Of a DNA stretch of 64,000 nucleotides, positions 44,926 to 61,990 are shown in pieces. Numbering within the stretch: position 1 is the stretch's first letter; each line of letters begins with the position of its first letter. Position numbers and translations under genes: made by a program. This DNA is from Topomyia yanbarensis (Eukaryota > Arthropoda > Insecta > Diptera > Culicidae). The notes beneath the pieces were generated by a model, which had not been told where the DNA came from, did not search any database, and was given only the letters and a program-made list of their open reading frames with translations. The stretch is from positions 377,742,166-377,806,165 of the forward strand of contig NC_080672.1 of the NCBI RefSeq assembly GCF_030247195.1, written 5' to 3'.

Positions 44926-47010
44926 GTGCTATCAAACTATCAAGAATTAAATTTGAACATATTTTTCTTCAACAACTTATTTTATTCACTTTTTACGAGT
45001 TATTTAATGTTATATTATTTTTTTATAAATTTTAATAATCTTACTAATTTTGTTCAGTCAATCATGTTATTCATTTCATCTAGAACATTAATTAGACACA
45101 ATTTAACTTATTCTAGTAATTCTATTACTTTTTAATATCGCTGAATTTTCGTTTTGATCATTTTATTGTTTGTTGAAAAAAAAATGAAAAAATTATAAAA
45201 TGTATAGAAAAAAAAACATTTTTTTTCAGTTTATCACATTTTTCATTTTCTTTATTTTATTAATTCTATTTATTTTATTGATTTTATTAACCCTCTGCTT
45301 ACCCTGTTATTCGTTTTCAAACAGCTATAATTTTGGGGTTAGACAAGATTTCCTCACAAAAAAAGTAAAACTAATCACCGTTTATTTGAGCGCTAATAGT
45401 TACAAGAAATATCCGTAGAACTGAAGTTATTGCAATTGTTCTGATTAGAGATGGGCGAATGAATCGCGAATCGATCAAAAGAATCGACTTTTAAAAAGAT
45501 TGAATGAACCGCGATCCTTTTTTAAAAAACTGCGATGCACTGAAAAAGTTACTAATTATTATGAGCCCAATGAGATTCAACAAGAACTGAATGAGTGGAT
45601 TTAAGAGGTTGGCATGATTATGAATCTGTAGAGCGAATGAAATGAAAAGAATGACAAACATTGAACACTGTTTGTCTACACGGAATAAAACATCAAAACA
45701 GTTGTTAAATCCAACATAATTGTAAAGTGTGTGCTTCAATCAACCGAAGGTGAAGCAAAGTCCTCTCATGGTTTCCAAATTGGCACAGCTACTGCTAGAT
45801 GGAGCATTTTAAAAGATTTTGACAACATCGCATCTAAATGTAAAGTCTCGTCAAATCAAAAGGTTGCAGTTAAATTCGAGATTGTCAAATAATAGCAGAA
45901 GATCTTCTCACACTCACATGTGATCCAACTATTTCATGGAAGGAAAGAAAATTAGTTTACCCTACTCTTTTCGAAATTATGCTAAAAGGCCAATTCATAC
46001 TTTCAACGTCTACATTTTCTCTAATAGTATTCGAGAAAAATAAAATGAACTGAGTCCATTATTGGAAATAGAGCTATGATAGTACTGATACTTCAAATAT
46101 GTGTAACATGAAAGCGTTTCTTAAAACCCTGCAGTCTTTTCTTAACAATTATTTTTAAAAGTGCGTGTCACTGAATCGATCAAAAGTGCCGAATCATTAT
46201 AGTGAGTGAATCAGATACGGTTCACTCACCAAACTGAATCGGTTTGCCCATCTCTAGTTCTGATTGGATTCCACTGGAGCAGTGCTACCAGAGATATTTT
46301 CAGTTATCAGTGAAAAATTACATTTTGATACATCTTCGTTATCTTCAAATATTTTTAAAAACTGATGAATCTTATCAATTTAGGCTGACTTCGGCTACCT
46401 TTTCTGCGCAAACGAACTATTGAAAACTTGTAGGAGATGTGTATTAAGGATTGGTATGTAAAAATTGTGCAACTTCTAACACTGCTAGAGTAGTATCTAT
46501 TTTGATCAAAACAGTTTTTTCGTGTTTATTTACTCTAACACTTCTAAGAAAAACGGGTTTGGAACCCTATTTGTTCAAATAAATATTAAGTAGAAAAAGG
46601 TTAATTTTATCCATACTAGTCATATTATTTATCTTATTAATTTAATTAATAATTTTGTTTCATTTTATTCATATTATTTATTCATTTATTTTAATGATTT
46701 TATTAAATTGTTAATTATCGGCAGTTCGTATATTTTATTCAGTTTCTTCATTTTATTAATTCGGTTTAGCCAGTTCTTTTCATTATTGGATGACAGTTTG
46801 TTAAGTTGAAACAATTTAATTAACTCTCTTAATTTCATAACTTTTTTAATATTGTCTAATTTTCATCTGAGTTAATTTTATTATTTTGATTTATACTAAT
46901 CATTCTATCCATTTTAAGAATAACTTGTCTTTATTTTTTTGCTTCATAATTATTTTAAATTTTTACAACAAGTAATATTTTTCTTTAATTTATTTAGTTT
47001 ATTCGAAGTG
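44926..47010. repeat. T/A-rich degenerate repeat, reverse of 1-2340 type
   Basis: Runs such as ttttattcattttattaat are the reverse complement of the units that fill 1-2340. It is interrupted by a hAT-type MITE (45446-46256). The more complex stretches on either side of the MITE contain no gene. Confidence 0.7.
45446..46256. mobile_element. hAT-type MITE, 811 bp
   Basis: Left end tagagatgggc and right end gcccatctcta are an 11-bp perfect inverted repeat. gttctgat is directly duplicated outside (45438-45445, 46257-46264). Subterminal gaatcg/cgattc words repeat at both ends. No coding capacity; non-autonomous. Confidence 0.85.
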
Positions 47011-48516
47011 TTATTCGTTCAGGACTCGAAACTGTGCTTATCTCATATCTTGTTGCTTGCCAACTTCGCGTGTGTTCGGCAAGCTAATGAATAATACAAC
47101 AGTGATATGTGCAGAAAATGTCTCAACACACTGATCAGTGGATTAAATCGGTTTTTTGTGTTAATATCGCTTTTAGGCACATAGTGTTTTTAAATAAGTC
47201 ATGCTTCGCGTAATGCAAATTCATTGCAAACTCGAATAGGAAATGACCCTATTTATTTCTACCTGGTTAGCTGGTACATATACTTACTTCGTAGTCCTTC
47301 GAAAAAACAATTAGCCCGCGATATAGTTTGCCTTCTTCAAATTATTTATCACCGCAGGAAGTTTATTAGGGCGATTTTGTGATATTTCTGTTACGACCGA
47401 AAATCGTCCCGTTCCGTTATTGTTACACACCCAAACAGTGCTGCTATACTGCTCTGCTGGCCGAGTAACGGTAATTTACGCGCGCACGCAATAGAAGGGA
47501 AAAATCCCAAAACCTCGAAGAGGTTGAGAACGCACGATAACATTGAAAGCGAATTAGCAAGCATTTCACTATCCTTTGTTGCATTATATGGACTTCCCAG
47601 ACGTCTTATCGGTTCGAGAGTCACCGGACGAATGACAACTTTCTTCTGTGAAACCCCTTACCCAGTAGCAAGCCGACCTGGAAATCACAGTATACACGGT
47701 CTGTTGCTCTGTGAGCTTGTTTGGGAGTATCTGTCGTGGAAGAGATATTAGTGGAATTATGGTTAAAACCGGCACCTTAAGCATAACCCTCTTTCTGAAC
47801 TACCACAAAACCAATAAAATTATGGTTTCTGTGCAGAATTCTTCCTTAGAAAAAAAATCCTAACAAGGCTAGCTTTCTCAACGCCACAAAAATTTTATTT
47901 AATTAAAAATTATCAGTTGAAAAACATGGAAATCGAAGTGGCTTCTTCCAGGCATTGCGGGTAAAACCGATACCCTATGGGGGTAAGATCGACGTCCCCT
48001 TTAGATTCTTTTCTCCTCACATTTTTTAATTAAGAAGGTCATATTGGCGTGTATAATAAAGTGTAAGTATGTATACATAAGTATGTGTGTGTGTGATGCG
48101 AATGTATGCTTTTTGTAGCTTCATCGTGTAGTAAGAGGAAGAGAGTACAAAAGCGTGTTATAAACAAGAGTATTTTATGCATTAGGATTATTTGTTTGTA
48201 TGGAAATTCCCAAGTAATTGTTCCGCACATCATTGCAATATTCACTGCATATTAGCTACGATAGAATCTGATTCACAAAAATTCAGCGTTTAGCTATTAC
48301 CTCAACCATATAGGGTGTCTGTTTTGCACTATCCAAAATAGCAATAAAGGAATATTTAACATCTGATACTCATCTTCATTGCACCCAGTTGATCATCTGA
48401 CAGGCTAATAATAATGAGTACTAAAAATAGTGATTTGAAAAGCTTTTGTTTGGATGAAACCTTAAAATCTACCAGCAAAATCTAACATCTAGACGAATAT
48501 GACCGCTGTTTTCGTG
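47011..48516. other. Region without a supported gene
   Basis: Contains a gt-type microsatellite near 48080-48095. 47391-47784 is less AT-rich and has open frames on both strands, none with recognisable domains. Possibly host intergenic. Confidence 0.4.
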
Positions 48517-48518
48517 TA

Positions 48519-49925
48519 GCGGAGACCGGGGCTGGTTGGCGAAGTTTTGCATTCGGAATTTCTCATTCTGGTTAGTCTTTTTGAAAACCGGTTTGCGCTG
48601 TCATGAAGACACAACCCTTGAGCACATATGTAATTTTTTTCATTCATGAAAAAAATCAGGGAAAAACTTATTAACAAACAAATGCGGAAAGAAAAATCGG
48701 CCAATCAACCCCAGAGCTGGGGTAGGTTGGCCCAGTTTGGTAAAATAAGTTAAACACGTCACATGTATCAGCGGAAAACTTTTAATTCAAAAAAAGGAAA
48801 GGAAAATAAAATCCACTCTTCACTTTTTAGTCTTTTTAACATTTTTGGACTTACCTTTAACAGCTTTAGTGAAATTTTTACAAGCTCTCGCTGATTTTTT
48901 CCTCCGCCAGCGTACGCTTACGTTTGATTTCATTTTTCTGCTCCTCCAATACTGCTTTTATTGGAGAATCGGTCAAAATTTGAGATGATCGGCGTTTACT
49001 AACTTGCCACTTCTTTGAATCAGATCGTGCCTCGCCTTGGGAAGAGGTCTGACGTCTTCAGAGAGGCTTACATCTGCAGCAGGTTCTATGCTAATGAACG
49101 AGTTTTGTTCGGGGTTGGTTCGATCTGTGACAAATCCTGCCAGAATCTCCCCAGGAGGAATTTCAGGATTGAAACGGCACACGCCGGAGGCTCTGAAACC
49201 TGCTTGGCACTTAATTCATAAAATATCGGAATCAACTTTTTTATAAACAATTTCCGGTTTTTAATGATTCTAATCTCTTGTTTCTATTTGGTAATAATTT
49301 TAAATTATTTTTATTACTTATTTCTCGTGTATGTTTTTCTTTATAATCATCAATATTACAATAATATCAAATTTTGCCTTGGAAAAGGTTGGCATTTCAC
49401 AAATATCAAAGTGCATATTACTCTACACTAAATTTACAACTCGGCCAACCAGTCCCGCACAGAACTCGGTCAACCTACCCCAAGGTATATTTTCGAGTAC
49501 AATCACGATTTACACAAACAAATATAAAGTTACACTGGTAACCGTTATAACATTTTATATCGTGGACGGTGAAAAATCAACAAGTCCACGAAATAAATAT
49601 GTTGCGGTGACCTTAAAATGTTATACCATTTTGTTGGGTTTTGAATACCCTTTCCCGCAGTACAAAATTATTGGAAATCGGATGTAAAATGATTCGCGTT
49701 ACACATATTATTTTTCAGAAACAGAAATTTACTCACCAGTGCCGAAAAAAGAACAAACGTGCTCCTGTACAAACGACACCACCAAATCACCTGAAATTAC
49801 GTCGGTACATTGGTGATCTAATACCCCAGCAAAATCACTATAGATGTCGCTACTGCGCATGATAGCCTTTTCAAAAAAGGCACTCGGCCAACCTGCCCTT
49901 TCGGCCAACCAGCCCCGGTCACCCC
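48519..49925 (-). mobile_element. pogo-like DNA element flanked by TA
   Basis: The inner part of the terminal repeat, gaccggggctggttgg, is perfect at both ends. Counting the outermost bases it is about a 20-bp imperfect TIR, directly bounded by TA (48517-48518, 49926-49927). The terminal ggttggcc motif recurs inside at about 48720 and at 49440-49480. A C-terminal pogo-type transposase relic lies on the minus strand. Confidence 0.75.
48830..49230 (-). pseudogene. pogo-like transposase C-terminal relic
   Basis: Minus-strand frames give CRFNPEIPPGEILAGFVTDR, then EDVRPLPKAR, then after a shift QILTDSPIKAVLEEQ and KRKRTLAEEK. The order (GI-x-PFNP, RPLPKA, LTDSP) is the usual C-terminal tail of pogo/Tigger transposases. 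The catalytic DDE core is not found, and frameshifts are present. Confidence 0.65.
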
Positions 49926-49927
49926 TA

Positions 49928-51545
49928 TTTTCTTTATTTTTATGACATTTAACGTACTAATGTAAGTCTTCAAATGCTCTACATAACCGTACTAAAAATA
50001 AACTGTCATTATGAAATGAATAAAAATTTAAGGGTGTCGGTTTACACGTAATTCCTTTAAAACGTTGGACGACGACCAATTGGCTTTTATAACAGGATCT
50101 GTGTTGAACGATTTTGGAACAACTTTTTAGTTTCTCAGTGCCCAAATTTCACAAATTTTAATGCTTTCCGCAAAACTCTGACTTGCTTCACACCGAGAGT
50201 GTTGCCGGATGGTTGAAAAACGTTTAAGCATTCTGACCATATTGCAAACACGTGCGGTTCCTAGTTCCGACCCTTTTAAGTTAGAACCGGTACGGCGGTA
50301 CTGAAGCCCTCAATACCAATAAAGTATCGGTATTCGAATGTTTTTCAAAAAAAAAATGAGGAGAGTGTCAAAATGAAATTGAACGCTCAAATCGAAGATT
50401 TTATTTTCAAATGATCTACTTTGATAAAAAGTTTGTTTATCATTTTTATTGCTTCAGAATAACATCTCTCATTTTAGCAGAAGATTTTTTTTTGTAAGAA
50501 CACCTTGTTTTCTTTCGAGATCGGGAGCACTTAAAAACAAATACAGCTAACCCTGTGTTAAGTGCTAATTACTTCCAAGCCACGCCTCTGTTTTCAGCTT
50601 CAACAACTGGTAGATGCGAGAAACCCTATTATTAACAATCATTGACGGATTCAAGGGTCCGCCCACCCTCCCGAAAAATTCAATTTTTAGGGAAATTTTA
50701 AATTGTTTAAAATTTAAATAAGTTTCATATTCATGTTTTTGCATTGCCGCTAGCATCTGTCAGAAGGAAAATGCTAAAAAGTATAACCATGTACTACACG
50801 AATAACCATTCCATAAATAACATACCACAAAAATTCAGCCAAGCAAACGTAAGAAAACTTAGCTCGCGCGACGACATTATCTCATCACGAGCTTGAAAAT
50901 GTCTCAGGAAATGTACTCTACTTATATAGGAATGTCAGAGCTAAATACAAAAAAAACAATAATTCAAAATTGACTAGGAAATCGTTGGTCTGGCAAGCAA
51001 TCTGCAGTTGAGGCAAATTAAGTTAGATTTATGCCACAAACGGGATAATGAACCAGGAAATTTACTGCAAAGAGCGCCTTCAAAAATGTCGGCTACCTCT
51101 TTTTAGACAACGCAGTGATTTTATATAAGCCATTAAGATCTATTTTGGGCCAAAACACGGCAATTCGTCAAAATAACGAAAATTACGAAGCAGCAGCTAA
51201 TTATTTTATTTTTGCCAAAAATCAAAAGAAAGTGCAACGATAGCAGAAGATAGCATTCCCCCGAAATTCCGGGGCTCCTACCCCTGCTATAGTTTTATCT
51301 ACCGGAATCTTTTCTTACGAGTATTTTTGAACGATAAGCGCAAATATATTGAAAATTTATTGTGAAATGGCTGAATTATAAGCGTTCAAAACCTTAACAC
51401 TTTTCGTTACTCATCATTTTTTGTTGAATTTGCAAGGCGAACAGCCATATCGAAAAACAAAATCGTAGTTCTACGTTAAAAGTTTAAGTTACATGGTGAC
51501 CTTAATCAGCAAGAGCCTTAGTAACATTTTCTATTGATTTTTCAG
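49928..51545. other. Region without a supported gene, upstream of the collagen exons
   Basis: AT-rich repeat-like sequence. Around 50640-50695, ggtccgcccaccctcccgaa resembles the interior edge of the MITE at 57968-58218 and may be a relic of that family. Since the collagen gene's first exon is missing, part of this may be its intron. Confidence 0.4.
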
Positions 51546-55527
<3,982 letters not shown>

Positions 55528-55581
55528 ACTAAGCTTTGGAACATTCATCAAATACATGCAAACATTCTATGATTAATTTCA

Positions 55582-55587
55582 AATAAA
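55582..55587 (+). terminator. Polyadenylation signal of the collagen gene
   Basis: AATAAA lies 55 bases after the stop codon at 55527, the first such hexamer downstream. Confidence 0.6.
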
Positions 55588-57959
55588 ATCGTGACGTAAA
55601 TTGCTACGGTTAGAAGCAGGATGTGTACCGTAAAGAATAAATTACGCAGACCTATAATAAAAAGGATCGAAACTAAATATAACACTATGCGTAATTTACT
55701 ACCAGTAATCTGAAAACACTACCGCCTTCAATTTTATTTGCGTAGGGGAAAGTAGGTAAAGTAGGATACCCTAAGGTTAAATACATTTTCTCTAGTATTG
55801 CATTGTTACCGAAAAAGGATTTGAGTTCGAGGATTTCCTTCGATCAACGATGTTCGCGTTTTTCTTCACTATTCTCTAATGCCTAAAGTTTAAATAAGCA
55901 ATCGTATAATGAATTTGTTTTGTGTGTCTAATACTATGTTCACACTACAGAGTTAAAACATGTTATAATAATTAGCAACAAGAAAAATGTCATCAAGGCA
56001 GCGTTAAAACATTTTTTACCGCGTAGTGTGAACGTTAGACTGCCCAGAAAAAATAATGAATTTTTGAAAACTCAATCGGCCCACCCCTGAGTCGATTCCT
56101 AGTCCCACCAGGAGTACTTGCACCAAATTTGAAGCAAATCGGACAAGTCTTACTACCGGACTAACGTGCCTGAAGTTTGTATGGAATTTTTCAACAATTT
56201 ACATGGAGAAAACCCACCAGCTCGCATTTTCGCCGCTAGGTGGCACTGTATGCATCGTAATATCACAGTAGGTGAAAATAAGAAAGATAAGTTAATTGTC
56301 TACAACTTTGTCGAAGACTGCTAAAAAAAAAGAAGTTATTAAACTTTTAACGAAGTGATGTCTAAGTCAGTCAGGCAAATTTATAACACCGCTTATTACG
56401 AAAATTGTATTCTATTATAATTGTGTTATTGCATTCCGATCGGGACGCTCGACTTGTAGTTTTTGCGTTCAAGACGTCAAGTGTCAAGACTTGTCAAGTT
56501 GGCTTGACGTCGGAATCAGGTATCTGCTACCCCGATCAGAACGACATAACAGAAAGCTATCAAATTTATATCTCATGTTGATATTTATTACTCACTGTGT
56601 TATTTTTCTGATATCCCTATCAGCAAGGCAAGCAAACTTATATAAAGATTATATCTTCTGGTGATATCATTGAACTGCTAATATGATTTTAATGTACGCA
56701 TATAACGATGATGTTATAATATATTACGTATTCTTTCATAATTATCTTTGAACGCTAACTGTAAACTGTAAAGCGGGCAAATGACCAGTTGGTTAAAGCC
56801 CCAATAAACAAATCAATCGATCAACTGTGAATGATTGTTATATTACACCAATGATCGTCTATTTCCTAATACGCTGAAGCCTCTTTTTATGCGTATTTAT
56901 TCAACTTTTTAAAGCAAATTTTCGAAGTATTTATTGATTTCCTTATATTTGCGTTTTCCACATGGACATTCAAAGTTCCACGATTTTGAGAATAGATAAG
57001 TTTTAGATGCAAGAGGTCGGAAAACTTGAAAATAAGGTGTTTAACTTACTTGATTGCATTTTGATTAAAAGATTACCTATTTTCTGAGACACTCGTCTCA
57101 CACGCAATTTCGAATATGTGGCTTATGATTTCAATGTTGTAGCCTTTATTCAAAAAGTTTTGGAATCGCAAAGTTATCAACAAGCTATTCTAAAGAATAT
57201 AATTTTAATATAAAACTTATTTTAAAGAAGATGCACGAAGTATCTAGCACTCCAAATGAAATAAAGAAACGCGGATTCAAATAAAAAAGCATTTTTAAAC
57301 TATTTGTTATGGTTTAGTCAAATGATTCTATAAATAATTTTCTTTTAATTAATTGTGTATATTGCGAAAACGAATTTTCAGAACTTAAAAAACTGTTTGA
57401 TATATACTGATATCCACAATACCGTTATGAATTTTGAGGATCTTCGAGGATCTTCAATCCGATTTTTCCAATTTATGCGGGTTTTTCATAAACAACCGAA
57501 ACTTGTCCAGTTTGTGGGTATCTGATTTTATGCGTTCTCCGAATTACCAAAGCATTGTAATTTCTTTTATTTCAACCCCCGCATAAAAATGTTTGAGTTT
57601 GAGATTGTTGTATCTTTTCATTCCACCTAAGACAGTTTGACATTTACAATGAACTGACAATTACTTTGAATGCGCATATGTACTGATGTTTCCGTTGTAT
57701 TCGATGGTGCTTCGTTCGTCTTAAAAAACATCGAACTTACAAATTTTCGTAATAATCAAGATACTTGATTCATTTTGTAGACAGTTAAAAAAGGAATAAT
57801 GCGACCTGCTCAAATTGTTGAAAGATTAATATTAGTGAGTATGCTGCAAAAAGCTATCAATATTTCACAATGGCCTGGAAATCTCTGAATAAATACACAT
57901 CCCAGCTGGTATTATTGCTTGCTGTTACAATTTAAATATGTGTTTTAGATAGTGCTTGA
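55588..57959. other. Region without a supported gene
   Basis: Repeat-like. 56280-56345 has the tacaactttgtcgaagact motif shared with other repeats in this window. 56395-56445 (ending gatcgggacgc) is repeated in the same orientation at 59410-59465. Confidence 0.4.
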
Positions 57960-59458
57960 AATAGCTACAGTGGCGGATCCAGGGGGAGGGTCTTGGGGGT
58001 CCGGACCCCCCCCCCCCGAAAATTTTTAACTTCTTGAGAAATTTTAAAATAGTTTCTATTTTAAATTCATTCTAAGTTCAAAATCTTTGCAAACCAGATT
58101 CGATTACCAAAACTGTATTTAATTAAATGAGGGTATTACATATTACGTATTGCACAATCAACATTTTAAAGTTGAAATTTTGGACCCTCTCCGAAATTTT
58201 TTTCTGGATCCGCTCCTGAACAGCTAACAACTTTAATGTAAAAATATTGAATAATTTCCTCCTTAAAACTAAATAAAATTTAGAAAAGAAAATGTATTTT
58301 AGAAAACATGAAGTATTCTAAAATTCGTCACACCGAAGAATCCTCGAAAATTTCTCGAATTTTATGATTATCTGTTATAATATTCGCAGTTGATAGATTG
58401 AACTATTGTAAAAATTGTATTTCTGCGAATTTTTTAGATGCGAGATAATTGTACTGGTTTGCTTAATCTTCCCCATTTTAAAAATGCCAATAACAAAACC
58501 CCAAAAGCGACTTTACTTGAAATCTCAAAATGCAAGCCTCAAAACTTTGGTATTTGTTTCTTTGAATCTATTAGGAATCATAAGTAACATTTGTCGTATT
58601 CTCCGTAAAATAATGTAGGTAAATTATCCGCTAAATGTTACCATATCGCATCGACATTATTCCTAAAAATCGTGTAAATCATGTTTACGTACAAGAGAAG
58701 CACCGAAGCGCACTATTCAGAATCTAAAAATAGCCCCACTTTCCTAATCTGAAAAGATATTATAAAGCTATTCAGTCTATCGTAATATAGGCAGCTGTAG
58801 TAGTGAACAAAACTGTATGAAAACAAAGCGTATTATACAAGGAAAACAAACAGTCCTTTGGCTTTGACAAAGTTCAATGTGTGCGTTCTGGAAACATCTT
58901 CTGCATCTATAATCGTTTTGCCCTTGACGAATGCGTAGAATATGATGCTAACATTAAACATCGGTCGAAAGCAACGTCGTTGGTTCATGCAGGAAGCATC
59001 CCCATAAAACTCAGAATACCCAGGTTCAAATCGCTATATCCACTAATAACAATCAGCGTGTCATATATTCATAATAACAATCAGCCAGCATGTATGCAAT
59101 CATTTGACAAAACTATAGAAAGCTTTTGCTACATGAAGCTTTTTGCTTCCAACCGAAAAGCGCCTTAATGCATGCTATATTTTTCTATTTTATTCTATTT
59201 TTAAACCTGCACGCTAAATTCGTTGATACTATACAATAGGTAATAAAAGCTATATTGGCCGTGGGAGAACCTAACAAATTTTGTTATAATTCTGATAGAA
59301 GCCTATCAGAGGTTGTCATATTTTTGATATATACTAGAAGAATTTCTGTTATGTTTTCTGTTATTTTACCAACTAACGAGACCAATGTTATAACACAACT
59401 TGTTATCATAACATAGTAACTCAGTCTGTAATAATTTTGTTATTTCTTTCTGATCGGG
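56531..59458. mobile_element. Possible TIR element (cccgatcagaa termini)
   Basis: cccgatcagaa at 56531-56541 is the inverse of ttctgatcggg at 59448-59458, with similarity continuing inward (acataacagaaag versus tgttatttctttc). No ORF or target duplication was found, and a MITE lies inside. It could instead be separate copies of one MITE family. Confidence 0.35.
57968..58218. mobile_element. hAT-type MITE, 251 bp
   Basis: Left end cagtggcggatccag and right end ctggatccgctcctg form an inverted repeat with two mismatches. Flanks aatagcta (57960-57967) and aacagcta (58219-58226) agree at 7 of 8 bases. There is a C-run of about 14 next to the left end. Non-coding. Confidence 0.75.
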
Positions 59459-61384
59459 ACGCCGCCATGATTTCTATGCCAACATCTAAAACATCCCGTT
59501 TGGGTCGATCCACAATAAACAGAATCAATTTCATTCGACACAATTTTGTGATACTCGAGTTCGTTTAATTTGTTGGTGAATCATGATGAAAAGTTTTTGT
59601 TATTCACCGACATGTCCAAAACAACACTTTTCATCAATTGGCGGTGCAATTTTATAAACTTTTTAACAAACATCTAATGATGCCATGCCGTGTCTGAATA
59701 GTGAAGGTCGAGCTTCGAGCAAAACGAGCAGAACAATTTGAACTGTCAGTGGGGCCCATAATTTGTGTGCCCGCTGAGATGTTGACTTATGTCAGTTCAA
59801 TACAAATGGGATAGGGGTGTCATATACGTGGTCGGAATTCACCCTCGTGGAGTGTATTTTGACAGTTGGCTTATACTACAGAGAACTGAGAAACAAGCAA
59901 AGTTTTCAATGTGTGTAAGAAAATAAACTGTTGTTTTGAAAGGCCACCAGTAAGTAGCAACTTGCCACTAGCCGGTTACGATCGACCAGTGAACGCTATA
60001 CGGGCGTTGCGTGCAAACTTTGATACAATGGTGATTCATGCATGCGAACCTGTATGCGATGGTAATTTTCAACATATTTTCATTTAAATTCTTACACAGG
60101 TGTTTCGTATAAGTTTGTTCTAACCTATATGTCTGTTCTCTGTGCTCATACGTTTCAATCTGAAGGTTCAACTGAGAAACCCTCGAAAAGCAACCATCTT
60201 TGAAAACGAAAACATTTGTTTTTTTTAGATTTCAAAGATAGCCTTTGATAGCTTTTGAAGCTTTCTGAGTTTATGATTAAGTTAACGGAGATTTCAAAGC
60301 TTCTTGAATGTTAGTGTATTATTAATTTTCCATCAAATTTTCACTGTGTCTACTGTGTCTATAACAGCGTACTCTCCCCTATCCACCCTATTAGATATAC
60401 CAGCACTCTGCTAAAGGAAGTAAGTGATCACACTAAAGAAACTAGTTTACTGACTATGATGAAAAAAAAATTACCTACGCAACGTCCGAGCAAAGTACAA
60501 TCAAAAGTGTCTGCGCTATTAATGTTTATAGTCGCTCAAGGCTGTTTACTTCGCGCGACACTATAATTGATCATTATTTGCTAAATTGGTTATTAATTTT
60601 TATTGGTGTCAGGCCATCAGTTCCTGCTATAGCGCTAAACAGTAACAATAAAAATTAATCTCAGCAAATCGGCTGATAGTCGATAGTTGTTTGAATACTA
60701 GGGTACTTTCTGAACAAGCAAAACCTCTATTGTTAAAAATTTGGTTCATGTTTGTAATTTATGGGGCTTAATTTGAACGGGGCACTATCTATTTATTGCT
60801 GATGCGGAATCAGTAGTATGAAATATTTTTTTTATGCGATGTATCTTTAGGAGCCGTTCATAAACCACATAGACCATCATCTGCAACTGTTTTGTTGAAA
60901 AATAATTTTTCACTGTGATTCACTGCGACCGAAATTTTCTTTGTACGTTTACAATTTGTCATTCACAGAACGGCACTTCACAGTTAGAACTATTAAACGG
61001 AACATTGTATAAAAAGTTTTGAGGCGTTATCTGACAGAACGTCACGTGACAAAACCATCAAGGTGGGTAACCTAGAGCCATTCGTTTGGTGACTCTCGGA
61101 TCGATAGTTCGATCTTTTTAGTACGTGCAGTGTAATGTTATAACGAATAGTGCTAATTCACTGTCACGGTTATCTTGCGCTTTCCTTGCCTGGTCGAGGT
61201 TTCAGCATTTTTTGCTTCTTTTCTGTTTTTGCCTGTTTACCGTTATTTGGCAAGCAGAGCAGTGAAGCAGCAGTGTAAGCCGCCTGGATACCGTTATATA
61301 TTCAAGTCAAGTACTGCGTTAATATTTCATTCCCCATTCTTGTCTATAATAGCAACCTGCACTGGACAATAGGACCCTGCAAAA
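58227..61384. other. Region without a supported gene
   Basis: AT-rich with short open frames (58415-58618, 58881-59168, 61175-61372) lacking domains. Nothing recognisable beyond the inverted-repeat end at 59448-59458. Confidence 0.4.
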
Positions 61385-61990
61385 ATGGAATCCCCGGTCA
61401 TCATTAGACCAATCGAGCACCATGTCGCGACTATTACAAAGTAGGAAATCCAAGACAAGCTTGATCCAGTTTCGTTGGGGGTCAAAGATGTATTTTATCG
61501 ACCCAATGGAGAAGCAACTGTTAGATGTAATTCCTGCGAATCAGCTCTTAAATTGCTCAGTACAGTGAAAGCAAATCGGTCTGAGAAGTCCAACGCCGAA
61601 AGATCTGAAACCCAGAGTAAAAGTTTCTGCTGGTTTCACTGACGATTTAACTGCTGAGAACTTCGTGCAAAAATTGGTAAACCAAAACAATGTTTCTGAG
61701 TCTGCTAACCTAACGGTGATAAGTATTGTGCGAAACGAAAAACACAGATAATCCGGTGTGCTATTATTGAAACTGATGCAAAAACATTCGAAAAGCCGAT
61801 TCAACTACAACATGTCAACTTAGGTTGGATGCGGTGTAAGATCTTTGAATGTGTAAACGTGCTCCGCTGCTATCGGTGCCCGGAGTACGGCTATAAAGCT
61901 GACACGTGCAGGAAGTCTCCATGCTGTCCGATTTGCGCCGAAAGGCACGAGCACGAAGAGTGTTTTTCGGACATCCGAATGCATTAATTG
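61385..61990 (+). pseudogene. Non-LTR ORF1 (gag-like) relic with zinc knuckles
   Basis: The plus-strand pieces begin at ATG 61385 (MESPVIIRPIEHHVATITK, then a stop). They continue with SAGFTDDLTAENFVQKLVNQ after a shift, and end in LRCYRCPEYGYKADTCRKSP followed by CCPICAERHEHEEC. These are two CCHC-type knuckles, the first with Tyr at the His position. This arrangement is typical of ORF1 of I/R1-type non-LTR elements. Multiple stops and shifts; no ORF2 follows. Confidence 0.65.
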
